A DNA stretch of 64,000 bases from Synanceia verrucosa (lineage: Eukaryota; Chordata; Actinopteri; Perciformes; Synanceiidae). The DNA lies in assembly GCA_029721515.1 (NCBI GenBank), contig CM056550.1, positions 13,359,406-13,423,405 of the forward strand. The letters run 5' to 3'. Shown here piece by piece: positions 12,801 through 24,365 of the stretch (the first letter of the stretch is position 1; each line of letters starts with the position of its first letter). The translations under genes and the position numbers were made by a program. Below the pieces are notes generated by a model, which did not search any database, was not told the origin of the DNA, and saw only the letters and a program-made list of their open reading frames with translations.

Positions 12801-13874
12801 TGTTAACTATGGTAATACCAGCCCTATAGAGTGTTGAATGTGTTAACTATGGTAATACCAGCTCTATAGAGTGTTGAGGGTGTTATTTATGGTAATACCA
12901 GCTATATAGAATGTTTAGAGGGTTTTATCTATGGTAATACCATCCATATAGAGTGTTGAAGGTGTTACCTATGATAATACCAGCCCAATAGAGTGCTTAC
13001 GTCGGTACCTATTGTAATACCAGCTCTATAGAGTGTTGAGGGTGTTACCTATGGCAATGCCATCCCTGTAGAGTGTTGAGGGTGTTACCTGTGATAATAC
13101 CAGCACTATAGAGTGTTGAAGGTGTTACCTATGGCAATGCCATCCCTGTACAGTGTTGAGGGTGTTACCTGTGGTAATATCAGTTTATAGAGTGTTGAGG
13201 GTGTTACCTATGGTAATACCAGCTATATAGAATGTTTAGAGGGTTTTATCTATGGTAATACCATCCATATAGAGTGTTGAAGGTGTTACCTATGATAATA
13301 CCAGCCCAATAGAGTGCTTACGTTGTTACCTATTGTAATACCAGCTCTATAGAGTGTTGAGGGTGTTACCTATGGCAATGCCATCCCTGTACAGTGTTGA
13401 GGGTGTTACCTGTGATAATACCAGCTCTATAGAGTGTTGAAGGTGTTACCTGTGGTAATACCAGCCCTATAGCGTGTTTAGAGCGTGTTATCTATGGTAA
13501 TAGCTGTTTATAGAGTGTTGAGGGTGTTACCTGTGGTAATACCAGCCCTATAGAGTGTTGGGGGTGTTAACTATGGTAATACCAGCTCTATAGAGTGTTT
13601 AGAGGGTGTTATCTATGGTAATACCTGTTTATAGAGTGTTGAGGGTGTTACCTGTGGTAATACCAGCCCTATAGAGTGTTTAGAGCGTGTTATCTATGGT
13701 AATACCAGCCCTATAGAGTGTTGAGGGTGTTACCTATGGTAATACCAGCTCTATAGAGTGTTTAGAGGGTGTTATCTATGGTAATACCAGTTTATAGAGT
13801 GTTGAGGGTGTTACCTATGGTAATACCAGCCCTATAGAATGTAGAGGGTGTTAACTATGGTAATACCAGTCCTA
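6812..13874. repeat. 7-kb minisatellite, about 176 copies of a 40-bp unit
   Basis: The unit reads CTATAGAGTGTTGAGGGTG followed by TTACCTATGGTAATACCAGCC and repeats every 40 bp (for example CCAGCCCTAT at 7211 and again at 7251). Three unit types alternate: the main one; a 41-42-bp type with TTTAGAGGGTTTTATC; and a 38-39-bp type with CTGTTTATAGAG or CAGTTTATAGAG. The array has no intervening unique DNA and no long open frame. The first part is diverged. From about 10700 units become near identical in long blocks that recur every 964 bp. Each unit contains the arms GGTGTTACC and GGTAATACC around TAT, a potential hairpin. The right end runs out into unique sequence at CCAGTCCTAGG near 13874. Confidence 0.97.
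10711..13442. repeat. Higher-order repeat of 964 bp (24 units) inside the minisatellite
   Basis: A marker variant, GTCTTATATATGG, occurs at 10711, 11675 and 12639, exactly 964 bp apart each time. A second marker (CCCTGTACA, the TAC at 11381 and 12345) gives the same 964-bp step. In the third block the same marker is at 13149, 804 bp on, so that copy lacks 160 bp, exactly four units, from the run of units carrying CCCTCTAGAG. This shows amplification of a 24-unit block followed by loss of whole units. Confidence 0.85.
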
Positions 13875-16236
13875 GGTTTTATTGTTGGCTTTTAACATTT
13901 TTAAACCATTTGTAAATTTATTTTAATTCTTCTTAAATTGTCCCTAAATTATCTTTTAAGTACAATTAATCATTTGGCCTTGCAACATCATCTATGGTAC
14001 ACATCACACAGCGGTTACCAATGCCCCTCAGGTGACTACACAGCAACTCCACAGCTACGAGCCACCAGCTTTTCGTTGAGAGCTGTTGGAAATAGAAATG
14101 CTCCCGATCCTTTATTCAGAATCTTTCAGGTCAAATCAGTGCTATGATATTTTAGTTAAATTAACACATTAGCGTACATTAAAAGATACAGCATGCCTGG
14201 TGGTAAAAACTATCCTTCCTCTGTCATTCTCTCCAATGACACTTTGAGGAAACATGTAACTTCCTCATCATGGTTCACAACCGGTGTCACAAAAGTGCTG
14301 CTCAATTACCAGCGTTAGCGGCAAAGGAAGTGACCAACCATGAAGGCAACCACAAAAGATCCAGATAGCATTCAACAGGAAACATCACCTCAGCCAATTA
14401 CCCATAAGCTCATATGTTGCCATAACAGCCATTAATCCGAGTGGTGAGCACACAGAGGGCCAGTTCAGCTTCTAGAAACTCCACTAAGGGTGCAAGAGCA
14501 AAGACAAAGGAGGAGATATGGCAAACAGGGAAATCAATTATTTAATTCCCTATGTCTGACAACATGTGACAAAACAGTGCTGTAAAACCATAAAATGTGT
14601 GATGACGTTTGGTAGGATATGAAACAAGCAACAAGGTATTCATACTTTTCCAGATTTACAACTTAGCCACAACCTGGAACTGATTAAATTCCCTTTCATT
14701 TCTTGAAACCAGACCTTCCACAAACCCGCACCATCGTCTTTCCCTGAACTGTTGTCATATTAAGATCCAAATAATACAAACCAGTAACGAGAGGAGAGCA
14801 TGACATCTCACATGCTTAGTGGAGGTATGTGTGAGATGATAAATGATGAAGGCGCATACATATAAAAATGAGCAGTATACACAAATGAAACCAGACTTGG
14901 AGGAGACTCGTACAGCATGGAGCCCAGGAATGATGACAACAAATCACTTGGAGATTTGTCATCATGGAGACCTGGCTGAGCTGAAATAATATCTAACTAG
15001 AGACCATCCTGCGATGGAAGCCCCTTCCCCACATCCTAGCCATCCTATTTCCAGTGCTCTTTCCTGAACCACAACCATCTTCAAATTCAGCTTTTATTTG
15101 GATCTAAATGGCTGCATGTTACGCCATTGTGACACTGTCAACGTGAAAAATCTGTCCACAGACAGACTGGCATATATTTACGCAGCACGTAAATACCGTA
15201 TATATCAGTGATGAAATTCCCAGTTTGGTACGTTTTCGGTTTTGAATGCCACAGGATGTTTGTTTTCGTTTGGCATGGGAAGAAAAACAAAGCCTTTATT
15301 ATGATTTATTTATTTTTGCCCCAATTATTTTAGCCAATGGAATACAGCAAAGTAGGCAAAAAAGATAATCCTGCTGCTATAAATCAGATTAAAAAAATAG
15401 AAAAAGGAAAGTATTACTTCAACTGCAAATGCATTCTAAACATTAGTCTTGCACTTTTTCTCTAAAACGAATTTTTGGGCAAACAACTGAAGGAAACTGT
15501 AATGATGGTGGAGGTTGACATCATATATTTATTTTTTTTTTGCCTTTTGGTAAAGGTTCAGTTCAGTACGTGTACCATTACAGGCCGAGTATATGTGGTT
15601 ATTTAGGCACTTTATCTTGACATCACACAGTAACCATAAGAGGTGAGTGAAAATGATTCACAATCACCTTTAATTGATTCAGTGCTTCCCAGTTATGATG
15701 GGCGTCATGTTCAATGGTACAGTACTATGTTCTCAGTGGCTGAATTCCCTTTACTAAGAGACTCAGATCAGGAAAAAATGTCTGAAATCCACTGTGGAAC
15801 AGATTTTTAACCATAAATAATTTTTTAACAGAACAAACAAAACAAAACCTTTATATGTGATAAAATGTGACAGTCAAATGCATATTTATAACAACCACAG
15901 TTGTACTGACCAGGATTGAAACACCAAATCAATCCTGAAAGCAAAAACAAAAATTAAATTACATTCCCATACAAATAAACTTAATTCCCAATCATGTTTT
16001 GATGAAAAAGTATTTTCTCCAGGTTAATATTATACAAGGAAAACAAGAGAGCATGACAGGTTTAGAAAAAAGTAGCCCTTCATGATTAAAATAAGTCAAC
16101 ATTGACTTTTGACGTCTTTGATTATAACATTCAACGTTACTGTGGCATGTTTAGGATTTATGGGAGCTGCACAGTTTTAGGCATGCTTTTATTTAATAGT
16201 AAGTAAGCCTACAGCAGCATGTGCTGTACATATCAG
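13875..16236. other. Gene-free unique sequence
   Basis: AT-rich, high-complexity DNA. I see no coding exon, RNA gene or repeat structure here apart from short homopolymer runs (for example T runs at about 15531). Confidence 0.6.
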
Positions 16237-16736
16237 CAGTGGTGAGTCTAGACTTTTTGGGCAGGGGTGGCCAGCAGGATGAGGTGATTAGGCGTCTCCA
16301 TCACTCCATCAACATAGCATATTTTTTTGTCTGTTATGATTAATTTGACAATTAACATTATTATCTGAGTGGGTTCTCTCTGGTACTCCGGCTCTGGTAC
16401 ATCCAAAAACATGCATGGGGATTGGGTTAATCGGTTAATTTAAATTGACCGTAGGTGTGAATGTGAGTGTGAGTGGTTGTCTGTCTCTATGTGTCCTGTG
16501 ATGAACTGGACACTTGTCCAAGGTGTTGCCTGTCTTTCATCCTAAGACAGCTGGGATAGGCTCCAGCCCCCCCGCGACCCTATGAGGACAAGCGGTAGAT
16601 AATGGATAGATAATAGTAAGTGCCGACCAAATCACGTCACGTCTGATGGTCAGATTGTCCATCATGCAGGGTGGCACCTGGGATGGCATGTGGCACCCCT
16701 GAAATCTGATTGGCCACCCCCCTAGACACGCCCCTG
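16237..16736. mobile_element. hAT-like MITE carrying a nested dispersed repeat
   Basis: The left end is CAGTGGTGAGTCTAGAC and the right end reversed is CAGGGGCGTGTCTAGGG, both leading into a GGGGTGGCC stretch, so the ends form terminal inverted repeats of the CAGGG type used by hAT elements. The flanks are CATATCAG (16229-16236) and CACACCAG (16737-16744), an 8-bp target-site duplication with two C/T differences, as hAT elements make. No transposase is present. The interior is interrupted by another repeat (16365-16612). Confidence 0.7.
16365..16612 (+). repeat. Common teleost dispersed repeat (GGCTCCAGCCCCCCCGCGAC family)
   Basis: The sequence from GGGTTCTCTCTGGTACTCC through GTAGGTGTGAATGTGAGTGTG to GGGATAGGCTCCAGCC and GACAAGCGGTAGATAATGG is one I recognise as very abundant in teleost genomes; it typically ends in a short GATG/GATA run, as here. 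Its element class is not certain (LINE or SINE 3' part). It lies inside the hAT-like MITE, so it inserted later. Confidence 0.75.
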
Positions 16737-16880
16737 CACACCAGCCTTTCAGAAAGCAACAATATGCTGCAAACATTTGACTTGTCGTAGCAAAACAAAA
16801 CGAAAAGTGCAGGTGTAACAACATGAATGTCAACGTTCTGCCAATATTAATGTTATCCCAGTGAACCGGCATGCTCTAAA

Positions 16881-17528
16881 TTAAAGGGGAAGTTACGTTT
16901 TTTTACAAATTGGACCTTATTTCTGGGATAAAACACTGCCATTTACTCACCTGTATCACTTCGGAGTCATTTGGAGTATTTCCGATCTTTGTTTTGGCAA
17001 TATTCATTTAACAGGAGTGAATGGGGCACAGAGATGCAGCCAGTAAATGACACAAACTTTTTTCAAATAACAGACATTTAATACGATGGGCCGTACTATT
17101 ACTATTCTCATTTGAGTCCGGAGTTGTCTATAACTTGATAAAATTCAATCTGTAAACAGACTCTACTTCCTGTGTATTGTAGTTTACTAAGGACCCCTAT
17201 TGCCACCTATGTGGCCTTCACAGTGCCTCAACTAAAACACTTATTTATGATGTTGTCACATGCTTTGTTTTAGTTAAGGCACTGTGAAATGAGAATAGTA
17301 ATAGTGTAGCCCATCTTATTAAAAGTCTCTTATTTGAGAACTGGTCAAGTTTGTATCATTTACTGGCTGCGTTTCGGTGCCCCATTCACTCCTGTTAAAT
17401 GGATATCATCAAATCCAAATATCGTCATAAATAGTCCAAATGATTCCAAAATCAAATGAGTGAGTAAATGACGGTATTTTATTCCAGAAATAAGGTCAAA
17501 TTTGTACAAAACGGCAGTAGCCCTTTAA
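16881..17528. mobile_element. Foldback MITE with TTAA ends (TTAAAGGRR type)
   Basis: The left end TTAAAGGGGAAGTTACG and the right end reversed TTAAAGGGCTACTGCCG start inverted arms of about 245 bp each (16881-17125 and 17284-17528). The arms share long blocks such as ACCTTATTTCTGG and AACAGGAGTGAATGGGGCAC. The TTAA at both ends is the expected target duplication. TTAAAGGRR ends with TTAA duplication are those of T2-type MITEs (piggyBac/Kolobok-like). A second, smaller palindrome sits in the centre at 17219-17286 (CACAGTGCCT ... AGGCACTGTG). No transposase is encoded. Confidence 0.85.
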
Positions 17529-19599
17529 GGCCCTGGAGCCGACACACCTGACAGGAATGCAGCCATCATTGATTCATGTTATACATCGCACCTGGGCAGC
17601 TAAGACATGTTAAAATGTGCGCTTTAAGAAAGGCGTCAACAGCTGCTGGAATGGAACGAAGCCTGGACCTCTGGGTCTCAATTTAGCATCGGTTTAGGAA
17701 AGAAGTGAAGGTCTAAAAATAGAGGCTGTGGTATTCTGTAAGAATCCAAAAAGTCCTCTGAGAGAACAATGTCTTTAATTCTTTCATCCAGTTTTAACAC
17801 AAACTGACAGTTTGCAGCAAATGTCAGACATATTGTATTGATCATAAGTGAACGTCAGCGTCACATCGTCTAACGTGAGGTGGTTGGAAGAGAAAGATAG
17901 CAGGATGGAAACGGATAATTATCTGTGCAGCATTTTTAATTCTCCACAGCAATGGCTTCTTCACATTCCACCTCCAACTCACATGTGACCTCAACTGACC
18001 AATCAGAAAACAGGAGACCTTCAACATCAGGTAAATGTATGTTATTCAGCACAGATTTACTCCTTTTAACTGTCAGACTTTTATATTTCTATTTTTTTAT
18101 TTCTGCAACTGTCAGACTTTTATGTTTTTATTTTTTTCTCTTGTAGTTCATCATAAATTGCACTGTCTTTCTAACTATCTATCGATCTATCTATCTATCT
18201 TTTCAATGCATTGAATTAAATATTAAATTTGTAATGTAATCAGAAATATGAACCCATTAAAATAATGGTTTAATCAATTCTCTACATCAAGTCCAGTAAT
18301 TGGTCTGAAGGACTGAGCGCTGCTGCATGTCAGTGGTGAGCCGGTTGTGGATAATTTAGAGGTTTTGACCAGGAAGATGAAACCTCTGGATGTGCTACAT
18401 CACATGTGAAAGTCATTTTGAACTGACCGACTGGTTAGTTAACTTTTTTAGTGTAAATAATGACGCTCAAACGTCAGGTCATAATGCTAAGAGTTAAGAT
18501 GATGTGAACCAAAACCTGAGGACCTCATCATGCCAGGCTCAGCGCTCAGTAAATGACCTGGATCTGTCTGTGACAGGCAGCCGAAGCACAAACTACGAGC
18601 AGGAAACACCTTTCCAAACCATGCTTGGACAGCTTGTTGACATGAGCTGGGTGTCCACCAAACAAACAGCAGCACCACACTGTTGGTTTGCAACAGAAAC
18701 ACATCCATGTTTGTTTACTCTGAGCCAGTCACTGCAGAGGAATGCAAGCTGTTTAGTGAGGGATGCTGCTCATATGAGTACACACACATCCAGCATGCGA
18801 TTGGCTGCAGGCCCGTTGTATACTGTATGTGTGCATATTTACACCAGACATGTGAGAGCACTTAAGGGCCACCGTACAACAACTCCGTATGAAAACCAAT
18901 TCAGCATAGTAAACACGAAACGGTGAAATGTTTATGCAAATGTAATTAGCAAACTAATGGTCTTTCACATCAACAAATATTGATGGAGAACATCTGCTTG
19001 ATGTGTGAGATCATCACATTCCTCAGGTTGCTTTGCAGCACCCGACGTCTAATCAGGCGCAGTGAGCAGCGCTCTGCCAAGTTACAGAAATGATAGCTTG
19101 TCACTTTCATAGAAACTCTAAATCTGATTATGAGATCAGTGTCTAAACCCAGGTTAACTCACCGTCCAATTAAAGCCCGTTCTATAAACAGCATATCCTA
19201 CTGTAAACACTGTGTATGAACTATATTTGCAGCACATGTGATCATCAAATCACAGAAGTAGTCCGTTTAACTGTGGCCAGATGGTCGGGCACATTCCTGC
19301 GGTGGCAAATTTTAAACAAGTGCATTAGAGTGGAAAGCCAGTCTCATCATATTGATCCGGTCTCATGTTAAGGAAAGTCATAGCCATTTAATCATTATGC
19401 CAAGTATGCTTTTAGTCACTGTTGGAGCAGCTTCACCGTCTGTCACTGCAAGGGATGTCAGACACGTTTCAAGAAGGAAATACAGTGAGATGCATGTCTC
19501 ATGTTCACAGTAACTATAATGGTTCATTGCAGTAAATAAAGTAAACATACCAAGCGGTAAGACAAAGCATGTAACAAGTTAGGATGAGAATAAGGGCGA
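17529..19599. other. Gene-free sequence with one ATCT microsatellite
   Basis: High-complexity DNA with no exon or RNA gene that I can support. A short ATCT/CTAT run lies at about 18174-18200. The stretch around 18930-18990 has several TAATTA/ATTAGC cores but nothing decisive. Confidence 0.55.
18174..18200. repeat. (ATCT)n microsatellite
   Basis: ATCT/CTAT tetranucleotides over about 27 bp with one ATCG interruption. Confidence 0.9.
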
Positions 19600-19897
19600 T
19601 TTATATCTTTACATTTCACTTTTGTGCTCATTTGTTGTCATATGTTGACTTTTTCATCTGGTGTGTTGCTTCTTCACACATGTACACATAGTTGTTTATC
19701 TAGTCCTGCACATTTATTTTTACTGATTTTCCTTTGTTATTTACTTACACTGACATATTTTTCTATTTATTCTACTTGTTAAGTGACGGTACTGCTTCAT
19801 ATTTTTATTTAGGCCCTTATTTTAGACACTTTGCAGCTGTAACGATATAAATTCCCCCTTTTACGAGACGTATGAAGGATTATCTTATCTTAATTAT
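19600..19897 (+). repeat. LINE 3' end, + strand
   Basis: The right end AATTCCCCCTTTTACGAGACG, then TGAAGGATTATCTTATCTTA, matches the 3' tail of common fish non-LTR retrotransposons (a 'fresh' copy reads AATTTCCCCACTGTGGGAC followed by TAATAAAGG ATTATCTTATC). The sequence before it is T-rich, as usual in this tail. The left limit is approximate. Confidence 0.55.
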
Positions 19898-22136
19898 GTG
19901 AAGAAGATCACGAGTGTAGTTAAAAGCGGTGAAGTAAACTGAAACTGAACAGCTCAATGTGGCTGTTTTTTGTTGTACCGCCGCACCACAGACAGCCTAT
20001 AGAAACACTTTCTTAAAAATACAAAAACACACAGATAAATATGATCAAAATAGGGGTTTAATATAATGAAAAGCTTAAGGAACATAACTTGATGTCAGGA
20101 TGAAGAAAAGTGCTGACAAATCGTCTCCTCACAACATTTCATTTGGTGAAATATTCCAAATAGCTGAAATAACTGTCTGAAGAATACTAACGACATGAAC
20201 TGTTGACTGATCCATCGTCTCGTATCCCAGCTGCAGGGGCCTCATGTCAGAGAGCCAAGCTGATATTTCACAGTTTGTGTCTTAATCATAAAAAGAGAAA
20301 CGACAAATAGCATGATTGAGTAGAAAATAAATGCAGCTGACTGTACTGATCTTTTCACAGAAACTGCACACTCACCCAATCCGTTTCCCAAACCAAACAG
20401 GATCCTGACATCTCCATCTGAGCCTTTGAAGTCAAAGCGAACCAGCGGCAGATGCTTTGCACAGGTCTGAATGTGAAGGTCTCTCAGTGAAAGGTTAAAA
20501 AGACTAGAAAGCATCTCTGGATTACGTCTCATGAACTCAATCCCTTTAAGCCGCGTCACAAACCCACCTAACTATTAGACAGGTTCCGCTTCAAGAATTC
20601 ATAATGACATCTTAAAACCATTTTGCGCACAGCAGCAGAATAAACTAATAAAGAAATGGCTCATTTGGGTACGTCAAAATTTGACCTCTGCTATGTGAAG
20701 GTCAGTGTCCATATTAGGAACCAGAGGGCTGCTTTAATAAGCTTTAATTGCATGCATTGAGAGGGAAAAGAGCAGAGGTAAAACATGTATATAGTGTGAA
20801 GGGCTCAGCTCAGATCAGACCTCTAGTTTGACATGTCTACTCTCTGATGTCCTGTCCCTAAATGTCTGTCCACACCGCACTTTTCTTCTTTCTTTCTTTG
20901 CTTTAGCTGCTCCACTGGGCAGATGCCATTCTCTCATCTCCATGTGTTGGTTCATGTAAAGCGAAACTCCACTGATAATGTGCTGACTCAGGCCTCGTGC
21001 CTATTACACAGCAAAATAAAGCTACTGTGTGACTCCATCCTGCCAACATGCCAGAAGCACTCCCTGCTTTACGTAGGACAATGCAATTCATTTCACTCTG
21101 AATTTACAACATGCACGGGAGGTAAGGAGAGATGTGGCTATTAGTGCATGCATGCACTCTCACAGCTTTGAATTTACATCAGAGATATGAGCAAAGTTGA
21201 CAGCAGCTCTCACAATACCATGTAAAGTAACAAAAGCACAACTGCAGGATCAAAACAGATGTTTTACATCTGGACTGACTTCTGCATAATCTAAACACAT
21301 TACTTATTATCGCAATTACTCGTGTCTTCCAATGTAATTAGCCATAGGAAACCCATAGGCTGCTGTTCAGCAACCCAAATTATGCAGGAAGTGTGTGCCA
21401 ACTCGGTTTACTGGAACTCTAATTGGATGCATGTGGTAAGAAGTGTCCACGTGTTAATTCATGAGCAAACCAGGAACATGCAGCCGGTCTGGGTGGCATT
21501 CAGCTGATTGAACAGTCAATGAGAGGTGAAATAAAGGGCATGAAGCCCAACATAACCACAGTCTGACTGACTCAGTGTGGATTATCAGCACATGAACTTA
21601 CATTTAACACGGAGATGCAGGAGTGATGTAAAGCCAGAGGCTGACCGCTGGTCAGAAAAAGGTTTGAAAAGTCGACGCTGAAGTGCCTGGAACTTGTATT
21701 CTCTCTACCAGCCAGCAGGGGGCGACACCTGTAATTGTGTAGAAGTCTACAGAAAATGATCTTAGTTCTCTGTTGATTTATTCCCTCAGTAAACATTGTA
21801 AACATGATTTTTTTTGGTTCTCAGTCTTTTTCAATAGATCATGATGTTCATAAATGTTGGTGAATTTTGTCCCAATGGGGGATAAATGAAAAAAATATCC
21901 TACATTTAACTATTTTCTGTTATTCCTGTAAAAAATAGTTGAGATGCCAGTGAATATGAAATGAATGAGTTGATCTTTTGGACTCTAAGCGTGTCTCCAT
22001 ATTTCTGTGTCATGATATTTAGAGGAAGTAGATCCTTTTTCACTCTGTTGTTATGTCTTTTTTGCACATTACACACAGGTATGATATAAACAGGGCCTAC
22101 ACATGCATTAGATGGAGACATGTCAGAACAAGAGGT
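19898..22136. other. Mostly unique gene-free sequence
   Basis: Apart from the doubtful minus-strand exon near 20376-20532, I see no gene, RNA or repeat structure. The segment at 21708-21732 (CCAGCAGGGGGCGACACC) is CTCF-like in composition but is a single short match. Confidence 0.5.
20376..20532 (-). CDS. Possible exon of an unrecognised gene
   Basis: On the minus strand a frame starts with ATG at 20532 and runs 52 codons to a perfect splice donor GTGAGT (complement of 20370-20375). The peptide has ordinary amino-acid composition, with a block reading LPLVRFDFKGSDGDVRILFG. The frame is open further upstream to about 20559. I do not recognise the protein, I found no partner exon nearby, and the reading frame is short. 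It could be chance, an isolated exon or a pseudogene fragment. No function is proposed. Confidence 0.2.
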
Positions 22137-22217
22137 AGAGCAGTTGGGGGTTCGGTGCTTTGCTCAAGGGCACCTCTGCAGCTACCAGTCCTGAACGGAC
22201 GACCCTCTGGTTCTCTC
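22137..22217 (-). repeat. Truncated tRNA-derived SINE fragment
   Basis: GGTGCTTTGCTCAAGGGCACC followed by GCAGCTACCAGTCC and GACCCTCTGG matches the body of the same SINE family seen at 47893-48028. The tRNA-like end with the A box is missing. Confidence 0.5.
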
Positions 22218-22559
22218 TGGACTGAGCTCTATTTGGGCTGTATGTATATTCTACATTACAAATTAATCCTTCACAATGGTGGATTGTTTGTTTGCTGAAT
22301 TCCAGGAGAACTTTGGACAGATTCAGAAGAGATGGTTGATCTAATGTTATCAGCATGTTTGATCGTTAGTTGTGACTGTGTTTCATTTATTTTTTGAATG
22401 GAGTTCTGCTTCATGACCTGCTGAATTCTTCTTTAGTTGTTACACATTTCCGGCAGTTTGTCCAATTAGACTTACCGTCATGTATTCAGCCACAGCGTTA
22501 ACCCAGGGGCAGCCTAAATATAATATAATTGAATTTAATAATATAATTTGGTATAAATA

Positions 22560-22620
22560 AGTTTGGCGGGCCGGATTAAAAAGCCCAACGGCCTGTATAT
22601 GGCCCGTAGTTTGCCCATGT
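22560..22620 (-). repeat. hAT-like element end fragment
   Basis: GGCGGGCCGGATTAAAAAGCC and ATGGCCCGTAGTTTGCCCATG resemble the terminal region of non-autonomous hAT elements whose reverse strand starts with GGGCAAACTACGGCC. Only one end is visible. Confidence 0.45.
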
Positions 22621-24365
22621 GTGCTCCATATCATACAGACCCTTGAACTGGGGATTAAACCGTCAACCTTGTGGAACTGGGACAAAAAATATATTGAGCC
22701 TTTTGCTCCTAATTCAAAATGTTTGAGTTCTTTTATTTTGTCACTCTTAATCACCTACTTGAGATGCAAAAGCCCCCCAAACAAAGCAACTTTTTCAGTC
22801 TCTCCAAAATCACAACCTTTCTTGTCTTTTTTGTCTTCATTTAATCATTATTTTTTTTTTTTTTAGAAATAGCATTTTCACCTCGGTTAGTTGATAGCAT
22901 CCCCATAACGACAGCATTTAAATACAGTCACTGCATTAAAGTGGAGCCAGAATTCAGATATTCCCAAATTCTGTTCACCATCACCATTTTTGGCTTACTG
23001 ATATTTTTCTGACAAAATTATTTGTTTTGAAGAGCAATTTGCTCATGCAGAGTATTAATTGTTCATCATCCTCACTATGCAGACATCGTGTCACTACTGG
23101 CTGTTGTTTGCACGTCCCCAGCTCATCTGTACCTCAGTATACAGCCGGCAGAGAGTCACTCACTGCCAGACTAATGCACAGGACTCAGGAGGAAAAGGCA
23201 GGAAACATCAACACATGTGAGTGTTAAGTGAATATGAGTGTGTCGTGAGGGAAACCAAAGAGAGAGTGTTATCAGAGGGAGATAGCAGGACACGCTATAG
23301 CAGCTGAGGTCAAAACCCAACCCTTAATGTAAGAGCACTGTTAAAAATCAGCAGTGAAATAAACAAGATGCAGGTTAAGATTAGCACGTTAATTACAATG
23401 ACCAACAGGCTAAAGTGGTATCGCCCTTAAATGCCAGGTCACCCAATAGATAGTGATTATCAAAACCAGTTTAGAGAAGAGATCTCTTTGAAATAAGAGC
23501 ACAGCACTCAGCTTAAGCCCTGACGATTCACAACATAGCCGCTCTATTTAAATGATTTGTCTGCTGCCATTTGAACGCTCTGCCTCCTTGTGAAACTCAA
23601 CACTGTGCCTGCTGCATGCTTTTATCTACAGTGGGCCACAATGTGAGGGGAAAGAAGGAGCTAACAGCTAAGCTAACAGCTAGTGGCTGCTTCTTATATC
23701 CGAGGTCAGGTTCATTAGCAGGCCTCCTGATCATATACTGTAATACACACACACCGCACAAATATAATAAAGCTTCAATCGAGTGAAGCAACATAAATAA
23801 ATAGCACAAAACTACATTTAAAAGCTGGAAAATGAAATATATGTAGAAATGTATTATTCCTCCACCCAGTGTCACATTATTGTTACTTTTTGACTGAGAT
23901 GTTAAATTCCAGTTACTTCCTGTCATTCCTGAACAGGAAAATGTGTTTAGTAGTTGTTTGAATTCCAGTGTTCTGGCTCAAATTTGGGTCTAAAAAGGTG
24001 AATTCACTTTAAAATGGTGAAGAGTAGTGAACTCAGTAAGGAAGAAAGAGTCCAGTTAAAATGAAGGGGATGATGCTGGAGGACATAAACAGGACAGATG
24101 CTCTAATAAATCTGTTAACCACTTTATATACAGAATATATGTGTTATCAAACCCTGAACTGATGTGAAAGATGTCATTTTCATTTCCAGACGCTTGTCTG
24201 TTGAAAGTCATTGCTGTCAGTAATTGTTTGTGTGATAAATGAACCTCGATCCTAATCCCCTGCAGTATTGGAACCTATGAGAATAAAGTCATACAAACCA
24301 TAGCTTTTGTTGGATACGCTGAGACCTCAATATTAGTGAAAATACTAAACTAATATACATCTTCA
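22621..24365. other. Gene-free sequence with a dispersed repeat copy
   Basis: No exon found. About 23860-24090 is one copy of a repeat family that recurs in this window (see 35530-35710 and 52400-52770): shared pieces are CAAATTTGGGTCTAAAA, GGTGAATTCA and ATGGTGAAGAGTAGTGAAC. The block 23330-23570 is high-complexity with TTAATTACAATGACC and is a candidate conserved non-coding element. Confidence 0.5.

Noticed and set aside
6812..13874. Regular repeats of about 40 bp resembling a CRISPR array
   Set aside because: There are no unique spacers: the whole unit repeats, and the genome is a vertebrate one.
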